From the NCBI GenBank assembly GCA_903908025.1, contig CAIVQM010000439.1, positions 1-5,973 on the forward strand: a DNA stretch of 5,973 bases, read 5' to 3'. Positions 1 through 5,244 of the stretch are shown here, one piece after another. Source of the stretch: an uncultured bacterium (GTDB lineage: Bacteria > Actinomycetota > Actinomycetes > S36-B12). The translations under genes were made by a program, and so were the position numbers. Position 1 is the stretch's first letter. Every line of letters begins with the position of its first letter. The notes below the pieces were generated by a model. It did no database searches, was not told the origin of the DNA, and saw nothing but the letters and a program-made list of their open reading frames with translations.

Positions 1-214
1 CGTCGACGGCCGCCTTCACCTGTACCTCGTCGGCCACGTTGGCCGCGAGGCCGATCGAACCGCCGCCTACTTCGGCTGCTACCGCCTGTGCTTTGGCGAG
101 GTCGAGGTCAACCAGTGCCGCCCGACCACCTTCAGCGACCACGCGTTCGGCCGTCGCACGACCGATTCCGCTTGCGCCGCCGGTGACGAACAGGACCTTG
201 TTATCGAAGCGCAT
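1..214 (-). CDS. Short-chain dehydrogenase/reductase, N-terminal part (cut by left window edge)
   Basis: The visible 71 residues begin MRFDNKVLFVTGGASGIG, the classical SDR opening: a first beta strand followed by the cofactor glycine motif TGGASGIG (residues 11-18). Asp36, at the end of the second strand (ALVDLD), is the position that usually selects NAD(H) over NADP(H). Asn59 in NVAD stands where most classical SDRs have the Asp of the DVxD adenine-contact motif, a conservative change. The catalytic Tyr-x3-Lys and the NNAG motif lie beyond the window, so activity and substrate cannot be judged. ATG at 214 is chosen because it gives the normal distance to the glycine motif; the ribosome site before it is weak (TTGGAA). 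It follows the split-barrel gene by 39 bases on the same strand, so the two are probably co-transcribed. Family assignment is firm; substrate unknown. Confidence 0.9.
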   Translation of the reverse strand, partial: MRFDNKVLFVTGGASGIGRATAERVVAEGGRAALVDLDLAKAQAVAAEVGGGSIGLAANVADEVQVKAAVD

Positions 215-253
215 GCGATTCCAATCGGGATGTGTCGGGGACTGGCGAGCGGA

Positions 254-781
254 TCAGTGCGAGCCGGACGGTGAGTCGCTCGGGCGCGCACCCTCCGCGG
301 CCTTCCACATCTTGGCGCTGTCGAAGCCGATGCGGGTGACGGGAATGAGTTCGAGCACGACTCGCTCAGGCGAGTCGAGCATCTGCCGGAACGCCTCGGC
401 CTTCTCGGGTTCACCAGGACGCATGGCACCGGCAAACTCGGGCAGGACCCAGTCGAGGGTCTCGCGGTCCATGTGGACGATGGCATTGCACTTGTACGTG
501 ATCGAACGGCGTTCCGTCACGGAGGAGCCCTTGGACGTGACGGCGATGCTTACCCGCGGATCCTTGCGGATCGACGCAATGCGGGGGCGCTCCTCGCTTG
601 CCGTCAGCCAGAAGCGGCCGTCGCGGTAGATGAAGTTGACGATGACGCCCATCGGCCACCCCTCCTTGCCGGACCAGATGAGGGTGCACTCGGTCTGCGC
701 ATTGAGTAACTGAAGCTCGTCGTCAGAATCAAGGGAGTAGGACTTGACGTCCTCCCAGTTCTTCGCCTGCTCGCCGGACAC
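254..781 (-). CDS. Pyridoxamine 5'-phosphate oxidase-like (split-barrel FMN/F420-binding) protein
   Basis: This 175-residue protein has the size and pattern of PPOX-class split-barrel proteins. An N-terminal segment (residues about 10-60, including TLIWSGKEGWPMGVIVNFIYRD) runs into FWLTASEERPRIASIRKDPR, the strand-turn-helix where this fold commonly binds the phosphate of FMN or F420, and then SIAVTS and a C-terminal ERVVLELIPVTRIGF strand. Such actinobacterial proteins are typically F420- or flavin-dependent reductases, or of unknown substrate, so no reaction is assigned. The start is the GTG at 781, preceded by AAGGGGA (787-793) at 5-base spacing; the reading frame stays open much further upstream, but that extension runs antisense through the SnoaL-like gene and is rejected. 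The last residues (about 160-175, ARPSDSPSGSH) look like a disordered tail. It probably forms a leftward operon with the SDR gene, divergent from the main cluster. Confidence 0.85.
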   Translation of the reverse strand: MSGEQAKNWEDVKSYSLDSDDELQLLNAQTECTLIWSGKEGWPMGVIVNFIYRDGRFWLTASEERPRIASIRKDPRVSIAVTSKGSSVTERRSITYKCNAIVHMDRETLDWVLPEFAGAMRPGEPEKAEAFRQMLDSPERVVLELIPVTRIGFDSAKMWKAAEGARPSDSPSGSH

Positions 782-786
782 GTGTT

Positions 787-793
787 TCCCCTT
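787..793 (-). promoter_or_regulatory. Ribosome binding site for the split-barrel gene
   Basis: Read on the minus strand this is AAGGGGA, five bases before the GTG at 781. It fixes the start of the split-barrel protein within a frame that has no stop for more than 400 bases upstream. Confidence 0.6.
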
Positions 794-842
794 TGATTCG
801 TGGGCTGGACTGCGAGGGAAGGCTCCCACGGCTGTCCCCGGA

Positions 843-855
843 ATTTCTAGGAAAT
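843..855. repeat. Dyad ATTTC-TAG-GAAAT, candidate operator
   Basis: The two 5-base arms are perfect and centred on 849; one mismatched pair outward, G841 and C857 also pair. It adjoins the candidate -35 box at 858-863, where a bound regulator could control either direction. No specific regulator family can be named. Confidence 0.3.
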
Positions 856-899
856 CCTTGCAATAAGTTGAGTGAGTGTCTAGTTTCACATGCGACGAT

Positions 900-912
900 G
901 GGGCGTTGCCCC
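900..912 (+). other. GC hairpin in the leader of the SnoaL-like gene
   Basis: GGGGC (900-904) and GCCCC (908-912) form a five-pair GC stem closed by the three-base loop GTT. It ends six bases before the AAGGAG ribosome site. It has no following T run and so is not an intrinsic terminator; it may affect transcript stability or be incidental. Confidence 0.3.
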
Positions 913-918
913 CGACCC

Positions 919-924
919 AAGGAG
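919..924 (+). promoter_or_regulatory. Ribosome binding site fixing the GTG start at 930
   Basis: AAGGAG stands five bases before GTG 930. It decides against the in-frame ATG at 876, which lacks such a site and would add 18 residues unlike the family. Confidence 0.65.
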
Positions 925-929
925 AATCC

Positions 930-1376
930 GTGCCGCTCGACCTGCAGGCCATCTCGGACCGGATCGAGATAGAGGAGTTGCTCGTCCGGTACTCGCGGGC
1001 CCTCGACTTCCGGGATTTCGCAGCCCTCGAGACCCTGTTCACCGCGGATGCAACCTTCGATGCCGGCAGTTTGGGCTGCCCCACGGGTGCAGCGGGGATC
1101 CGAGCGATGATCGAGGGGACGCTCACCGGACTCGACGCGACCCAGCACCTCCTTGGCAAGAGCCTGATCGAGTTGAAGGGCGACGAGGCCGAGGTCCGCA
1201 CGTATCTCATCTCTCAGCACATCCGTGAGGCCACCGAAGGGCCGATCAAGCATTACTTCCTCGGCGGCGAGTATGCCGATCGAGTTGTCCGCACCCCCGA
1301 GGGCTGGCGGATCGCCTACCGCCGCCTCGACCGGATGTGGAAGCAGGGCGACCGAGCCGTCATCAGCGGAGCCTAA
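930..1376 (+). CDS. SnoaL/NTF2-like (LinA/scytalone-dehydratase-type) small protein
   Basis: This 148-residue protein has the cone-shaped NTF2-like fold pattern: an N-terminal helix (DRIEIEELLVRYSRALDFRD), ALETLFTADATFDA, a central strand-rich part, and the closing GWRIAYRRLDRMW. In the LinA and scytalone dehydratase branch (SnoaL_4 type) an Asp-His dyad is catalytic; here Asp26 (in RYSRALD) and His73 (in TQHLLG) fall at the expected places, so an enzymatic dehydratase, isomerase or elimination role is possible. Many relatives in catabolic clusters have no assigned reaction. Start is GTG 930 with AAGGAG five bases upstream. It is the first gene of the rightward run, 52 bases before the phosphohistidine-domain gene, and is probably co-transcribed with it. 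The family call is good; the reaction is unknown. Confidence 0.85.
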   Translation: MPLDLQAISDRIEIEELLVRYSRALDFRDFAALETLFTADATFDAGSLGCPTGAAGIRAMIEGTLTGLDATQHLLGKSLIELKGDEAEVRTYLISQHIREATEGPIKHYFLGGEYADRVVRTPEGWRIAYRRLDRMWKQGDRAVISGA

Positions 1377-1418
1377 GCACTAACCTCACCCGCACCTCCC
1401 GGACGAACCGCAGCATCG

Positions 1419-1424
1419 AAGGAG
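1419..1424 (+). promoter_or_regulatory. Ribosome binding site for the phosphohistidine-domain gene
   Basis: AAGGAG, four bases before ATG 1429. The 52-base gap between the SnoaL-like stop and this start holds nothing else I can support, which favours co-transcription. Confidence 0.6.
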
Positions 1425-1428
1425 CACC

Positions 1429-3165
1429 ATGGACACGTGGATCACTGATACCGAGCAGAGCGAGCGCTTCCCGCTGTACACCCGCGGCAACGCAGATGAG
1501 GTTGGCCCCGATCCGTTCACTCCGCTCAACTGGAGCCTCACCTGGGAGCAGGGCATCGTGCCCGGCACTGCATGGGCGTGGATCCACCTGGGCACCTTCC
1601 GCGAGGACGAGTTCCTGTGGACGCAGCCGGAGACGTACGGCAACTGGGGCGGATACTTCTTCAACCAGGTGTCGGTCGGCCGGGTGTTCGGCTACCGCAT
1701 GCCCGGTGCCACGCCCGACGCCATCGACGTGTCCTTCTTCGGGCAGAACCCGACCGTTCCGCCGTATGTGCACGACTCGCGAGACGACAACGAGGAGTGC
1801 TCGGCCGCGCTGGCCGCATCGATGGGCGCCATCCTCGGCGGCGCGCACGCGGCACTGCTCGACGAGTACCTCGCGCAGGCGAAGGCCTGGCGCGCCACTC
1901 GACCTGACCTCGCGAACGTGAGCGATGAGGAGCTGGTCGCCTACGGCCGCACGTCGGCCAAGTGGCAGAACCCGGCTTGGGACGCCTACGCGCAGGTCGT
2001 CATCGGCGCGGCGGTGGGCCCGGGGATCGTCCAGGGCGTGGCCGATGCGGTCGGCAAGTCGGAGCTCGGTATCCGCGTATTCGCGGCGCTGGGCGATGTT
2101 GCGTCGGCTGGCATGGCCGAGCAGGTGTGGGCCCTGTCGCGTCTTGTCCGCGATTCTGCGGACCTGACCGCAGAGTTCGACGCTGGTGTCGACGACATTG
2201 CCGAGCGGCTCGCCGCGAGCCCCGCTGCGGCGGACTTCAACGCGGGCTTCGCCGCCCTGCTCGAGGACTTCGGCCACCGCGGCGTCGACGAATGGGAGAT
2301 CAGCGCAGAGACCTGGTTCATCAACCCGACGCTCGCCCTGCAGATGATCGATCGCGTCCGCCGCCAGGACGACAGTCAGTCCCCGTCGGCGCGCCTCGTC
2401 GGCCCCATCGCCCAGCGCGAGGCTGCGGTCGCGGAGCTCACGGCTGCTGTTGCTGGCGACGAGGCGACGGCCGGCATGCTTGCGGCCGGGATCGCGGCCG
2501 GCCAGGCCTCCTTCCGTCAGCGTGAGGGTGGCAAGAACGCGAGCGTCATGCTGATTCAGGAGCCCAAGCTCGCCTTCCGTGAGCTTGGTCGCCGGATGGT
2601 GGAGCGCGGCGTCATCGAGAGCCAACTGGACATCTTCCAGCTGCTCGACAGCGAGCTCGACGAGTTCCTGGTCAGTCCGGCCGGGTGGAAGCAGGCTCTG
2701 GCTCAGCGCAGCCGCGACTGGGCCGAACTGTGCGAGCTCGACCCGCCGTACGTTGTCATGCACGGCGAGGCGATCCCGCCGATCAGCACCTGGCCCAGGC
2801 GCGAGCGCCGGATCTCGGGCGACGCTGAGGTCGCGGGCGCGGTGCTGAAGGGTGTGGCTGGTTCACCGGGCACGATCACGGCGCGAACTCGGGTCATCGC
2901 CGACATGTCGCAGGCCGACGATCTGCAGCCGGGAGAGATCCTCGTCTGCACGACCACCGATCCCTCGTGGGTACCGCTGTTCATGATCGCCAGCGCGGTG
3001 ATCTGCGAGATCGGCGCGCCCGGCAGCCACTCGGTCATCGTCAGTCGTGAACTCGGCGTCCCGTGCGTCGTTTCCCTGTCGGGAGCCGGGCACAAGCTGC
3101 CATCGGGGACACTCGTCGAGGTTGACGGCTCGACGGGTGTGGTCAAGGTCGTAGGGACCGCGTGA
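1429..3165 (+). CDS. PEP-utilising-type phosphotransferase subunit with C-terminal phosphohistidine domain, no ATP-grasp domain
   Basis: 578 residues. The C-terminal 100 or so (from GVAGSPG at 475) are a PEP-utilisers swivelling domain: TTDPSWVPLFMIASAV, then EIGAPGSH with catalytic His534, SVIVSRELGVPCVV and a closing VEVDGSTGVVKV. The N-terminus (RFPLYTRGNADEVGPDP, then FTPLNW) resembles the segment that follows the ATP-grasp domain in rifampin phosphotransferase and PEP-synthase-like enzymes. Residues 1 to about 460 would therefore match an acceptor-binding, largely helical domain. There is no ATP-grasp domain in front and no PEP/pyruvate barrel behind, so a separate ATP-binding partner and a non-pyruvate acceptor are inferred, as in phenylphosphate synthase. 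One deviation: the usual Gly-Gly before the active-site SH is Gly-Ala. ATG 1429 follows AAGGAG at four bases. It overlaps the phosphatase gene by four bases and has a paralogue at 5244. Substrate unknown. Confidence 0.85.
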   Translation: MDTWITDTEQSERFPLYTRGNADEVGPDPFTPLNWSLTWEQGIVPGTAWAWIHLGTFREDEFLWTQPETYGNWGGYFFNQVSVGRVFGYRMPGATPDAIDVSFFGQNPTVPPYVHDSRDDNEECSAALAASMGAILGGAHAALLDEYLAQAKAWRATRPDLANVSDEELVAYGRTSAKWQNPAWDAYAQVVIGAAVGPGIVQGVADAVGKSELGIRVFAALGDVASAGMAEQVWALSRLVRDSADLTAEFDAGVDDIAERLAASPAAADFNAGFAALLEDFGHRGVDEWEISAETWFINPTLALQMIDRVRRQDDSQSPSARLVGPIAQREAAVAELTAAVAGDEATAGMLAAGIAAGQASFRQREGGKNASVMLIQEPKLAFRELGRRMVERGVIESQLDIFQLLDSELDEFLVSPAGWKQALAQRSRDWAELCELDPPYVVMHGEAIPPISTWPRRERRISGDAEVAGAVLKGVAGSPGTITARTRVIADMSQADDLQPGEILVCTTTDPSWVPLFMIASAVICEIGAPGSHSVIVSRELGVPCVVSLSGAGHKLPSGTLVEVDGSTGVVKVVGTA

Positions 3166-3875
3166 CGGTCAAGCCGCCACCGACCCCACCGGAGCCGCCC
3201 TTCTCGGTGCGCGAGCCGTTCCTCCTGCTGGAGGAGGGCGTCACGCGCATCACGTTGGTGCGGCATGCGCAGCAGGACTATCCCGTCTCGGATGTGTTCG
3301 TGGCAGACGATTGGGAGGACCCGCCGCTTTCCGGCCTGGGTCGCACGCAGGCTATGGCGCTTGCCGCGATTCTCGGTGAGGAGGACGTCGACGTCATTGC
3401 CTGCAGCACGATGCGTCGGGCGATGCAGACGGCGCAGATCGTGGCATCGCCGCACGGCATCGTACCGATCGTGCGGGCGGAGCTGGCGGAGATTGACTCG
3501 TATCGCGACATCCCCGACGGCGTGGATCCGCAGACGCTGGTCGAGCCGGCCGAATGGAAGCGTCGGGAGGACTTGTTCCGGCGCGAAGTGATGTGGGACC
3601 ACATGTTCTTCTCGGAGGGTTCGGCCGAGTTCCGCCTGCGCGTTCTGACGGCGATCGACCGACTGCTCGCAGAGCATGTGGGCCAGCACATCGTTCTCGT
3701 CAGCCACGGCGGCGTCATCAACGCCTTTCTCGGTTCGATCCTCGGCGTTCAGGAGGACATGTTCTTCCTGCCCAACCACTGCTCGATCAGCACGGTCGCG
3801 GTCAAGGGCGACGTTCGGCGGGTGCGCTCGATCAACGAGCACCAGCACCTTCACACCGGCATCCTGACCAACTAA
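3162..3875 (+). CDS. Histidine phosphatase superfamily protein (phosphoglycerate-mutase-like)
   Basis: 237 residues with the full two-histidine phosphatase set: LVRHAQ with Arg34 and nucleophile His35, LSGLGRTQA (56-64), CSTMRRAMQTA with the phosphate-binding Arg86, ELAEID with probable acid Glu110, and LVSHGGVINA with His182. The enzyme would form a phosphohistidine on His35 and transfer the phosphate to water. Relatives act on small phosphate esters or, like SixA, on phosphohistidine in proteins; the sequence alone does not say which. The first 20 residues are proline-rich and lie outside the fold. GTG 3162 overlaps the stop of the preceding gene (GTGA) and has TAGGGA five to ten bases before it, implying translational coupling. 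That pairing with a phosphohistidine-domain protein suggests it removes the phosphate from the product of that enzyme or from the enzyme itself. Confidence 0.9.
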   Translation: MTVKPPPTPPEPPFSVREPFLLLEEGVTRITLVRHAQQDYPVSDVFVADDWEDPPLSGLGRTQAMALAAILGEEDVDVIACSTMRRAMQTAQIVASPHGIVPIVRAELAEIDSYRDIPDGVDPQTLVEPAEWKRREDLFRREVMWDHMFFSEGSAEFRLRVLTAIDRLLAEHVGQHIVLVSHGGVINAFLGSILGVQEDMFFLPNHCSISTVAVKGDVRRVRSINEHQHLHTGILTN

Positions 3876-3877
3876 AG

Positions 3878-3889
3878 TCATCTAGATGA
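3878..3889. repeat. Perfect 12-base palindrome TCATCTAGATGA
   Basis: It lies two bases after the phosphatase stop codon, in the 51-base gap before the Rieske gene. It is AT-rich against a GC-rich background and centred on CTAG. It could bind a dimeric regulator or form a short hairpin at the gene junction; no function is shown. Confidence 0.3.
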
Positions 3890-3917
3890 ATGGCCGACTC
3901 CGGCGGTCGCAGACGAC

Positions 3918-3922
3918 GAGGA
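3918..3922 (+). promoter_or_regulatory. Ribosome binding site for the Rieske oxygenase gene
   Basis: GAGGA, four bases before ATG 3927. It supports this start over the in-frame ATG fifteen codons further on. Confidence 0.5.
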
Positions 3923-3926
3923 CACC

Positions 3927-5135
3927 ATGACCGACACCGTTCCCCAGTACCTGCCCGGCGCGCACACGGCGATGAGCCGTGACGAGGCCCTGGCGATCGT
4001 TGACCGGCTGGTGTCGCACCTGCGCAACGAGACGACCGATATGGCGCCCGAGCAGCTGGAGATCCCCATCTCCGACTACCTCGACGAGGACCTGTGGGAG
4101 CGGGAGGTCAAGGAGATCTTCCATCAGATCCCCCTGCCGGTGTGCACGTCGGCGGAGCTTGCTGGGGTGGGCGACTACAAGGCCATGCGCGTCGTTGGCC
4201 GCGAGATCGTCCTCGTCCGCGGCAAGGACGGGCAGATGAACGCCATGCTCAACGTGTGCCGGCACCGTGCGATGAAGCTCGTGACCGGCGGATGCGGCAA
4301 TGCTCGACGGTTCAGCTGCTCGTACCACGCGTGGACGTATGACACCGACGGACGACTCATCGGAGTGCCGGGGGAGGACACGTTCGGCCCCGTCGATCCC
4401 GATGACTACAGCCTCGTCCGCCTGCCATGCGAGGAGCGGGCCGGCATCATCTTCGTGGGCCTCACGGCGGGTCGGCCGCTGGAACTCGACACGTGGCTCG
4501 GCGATGCCCTGCCGTATCTCGAGGCCCTTGAGCTCGACAAGTGCACGCACTTCATGACGAAGGAGCTCGCCGGCCCCAATTGGAAGGTCACCCTCGACGG
4601 CTACCTCGAGGGCTACCACTTCGGTGCGCTGCACCCCAACACGGTCGCGCTCACCAACCACACCAACCGGATGACCCATGACCGGTTCGGTCCGCATGTG
4701 CGCAACGTCTTCGCGCTCAAGAGCCTCGACGCCATGATGGACAGGCCACGTGATGAGTGGGACCCGGCCGCAGCGATGGGGCTGGTCTACTGGGTCTTCC
4801 CGGGCATGTCGATCGCTGGCGGTTGGCGCGAGCGCACCGTCATCTCGATCATCCTGCCCGGCGACTCATGGGGGGAGTCGATGACCTGGCAGGCGACCCT
4901 TCTGCGCACCCCGCCGACCACGGCTGAGGAGATCGCCGAGGCGCAGAAGACGGCCGAGTGGTTCTTCGCGGCCTTCCGGGACGAGGACTACACCGCTCAG
5001 ACCGACGTCCAGAACGGCCTGCCATCCCTCGCGGACAAGCACATGATCATCGGGCGGAACGAGATCGCCGTCCAGCACGCCCACGAGAGCGTTCGGCGGC
5101 TGCTGGCCGGGGAGTCGGTTCTCGGCCCCCGCTAG
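3927..5135 (+). CDS. Rieske non-heme iron oxygenase, alpha subunit
   Basis: 402 residues. The N-terminal Rieske domain (about 70-170) binds a 2Fe-2S cluster through Cys111 and His113 (CRHR) and Cys131 and His134 (CSYHAW), with 17 residues between the pairs. The C-terminal catalytic domain carries NWK, then EGYHFGALHP with iron ligands His231 and His236, and EDYTAQTDVQNGL, where Asp354 is the likely third ligand. Electrons would pass from the cluster of a neighbouring subunit to the iron, which activates O2 to hydroxylate, dihydroxylate or demethylate an organic substrate. The residue three before His231 is Glu228, as in carnitine or glycine-betaine oxygenases, rather than the Asp of naphthalene dioxygenase. 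No beta subunit, ferredoxin or reductase is seen here, so partners must lie elsewhere. It sits 51 bases after the phosphatase, probably in one operon. Substrate unassigned. Confidence 0.93.
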   Translation: MTDTVPQYLPGAHTAMSRDEALAIVDRLVSHLRNETTDMAPEQLEIPISDYLDEDLWEREVKEIFHQIPLPVCTSAELAGVGDYKAMRVVGREIVLVRGKDGQMNAMLNVCRHRAMKLVTGGCGNARRFSCSYHAWTYDTDGRLIGVPGEDTFGPVDPDDYSLVRLPCEERAGIIFVGLTAGRPLELDTWLGDALPYLEALELDKCTHFMTKELAGPNWKVTLDGYLEGYHFGALHPNTVALTNHTNRMTHDRFGPHVRNVFALKSLDAMMDRPRDEWDPAAAMGLVYWVFPGMSIAGGWRERTVISIILPGDSWGESMTWQATLLRTPPTTAEEIAEAQKTAEWFFAAFRDEDYTAQTDVQNGLPSLADKHMIIGRNEIAVQHAHESVRRLLAGESVLGPR

Positions 5136-5243
5136 CAGGCAGAATGGGGTTTGTGGGCGTCTCCTCCACTAAGTGGGTGGCCGGGCGCCGCTCGGGGTGG
5201 CACACTTCCACCGTCACAACCCTTGAAATGAATGGACGCCCAC
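5136..5243. other. 108-base leader between the Rieske gene and the second phosphotransferase paralogue
   Basis: This gap is the longest within the rightward run. It contains a 10-base perfect inverted repeat whose right arm reaches the next start codon, a CCACT-A-AGTGG dyad (5166-5176), a GGTGG/CCACC stem with a seven-base loop (5196-5212), and a 35-codon open frame (5144-5251) that overlaps the next gene. No clear promoter or T-tailed terminator is visible. Its density of possible structure suggests post-transcriptional control, which is an inference. Confidence 0.4.
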
Positions 5244-5244
5244 A
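5152..5244 (+). repeat. 10-base inverted repeat covering the start region of the second paralogue
   Basis: TGTGGGCGTC (5152-5161) is exactly complementary to GACGCCCACA (5235-5244), ten Watson-Crick pairs, seven of them GC. In RNA the right arm would cover the nine bases before ATG 5244 and the A of that codon, exactly where a ribosome must bind. T5162 and G5234 could add a wobble pair. Confidence 0.45.

Larger units (their letters stand above)
782..929. promoter_or_regulatory. Divergent intergenic control region
   Basis: This 148-base gap separates the leftward split-barrel/SDR pair from the rightward cluster and should hold promoters for both. It is more AT-rich in its middle (about 841-890) than the genes around it. 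For the rightward genes a possible promoter is TTGCAA (858-863) and TAGTTT (881-886) with 17 bases between; the -10 match is poor. Directly upstream of that -35 is the dyad ATTTC-TAG-GAAAT (843-855), a plausible operator, and a second TCTAG lies 33 bases on, at 879-883. A GGGGC-GTT-GCCCC hairpin (900-912) sits just before the ribosome site of the SnoaL-like gene. No convincing promoter hexamers were found for the leftward pair. The region's role is inferred from position; the individual boxes are tentative. Confidence 0.45.

Noticed and set aside
799..830. CGTGGG/CCCACG inverted repeat with a 20-base loop in the leader of the split-barrel gene
   Set aside because: Six-base arms are expected by chance in a region of this length, and nothing around it suggests a terminator or riboswitch.
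254..1210. 318-residue minus-strand open frame covering the split-barrel gene and much of the SnoaL-like gene
   Set aside because: The first 143 residues are antisense to the SnoaL-like gene and look like no protein family. The real start is GTG 781 with a good ribosome site.
1393..1424. CACCTCC upstream of the AAGGAG ribosome site at 1419, as a possible sequestering pair
   Set aside because: Only four bases (CTCC with GGAG) pair across a wide loop, too weak to propose as regulation.
1363..2763. Long minus-strand open frame (466 residues) opposite the phosphotransferase gene
   Set aside because: It is a GC-rich antisense shadow, with Arg/Val/Leu-rich low-complexity content and no recognisable motif. 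The plus-strand frame has clear family motifs.
2703..3881. 392-residue minus-strand open frame opposite the phosphatase
   Set aside because: It is antisense to two well-supported genes, is rich in His, Arg and Asp as expected for a shadow frame, and has no domain pattern.
5166..5176. CCACT-A-AGTGG as a hairpin or terminator after the Rieske gene
   Set aside because: A one-base loop cannot form as such in RNA and there is no T run after it; it is mentioned only as part of the structured gap.
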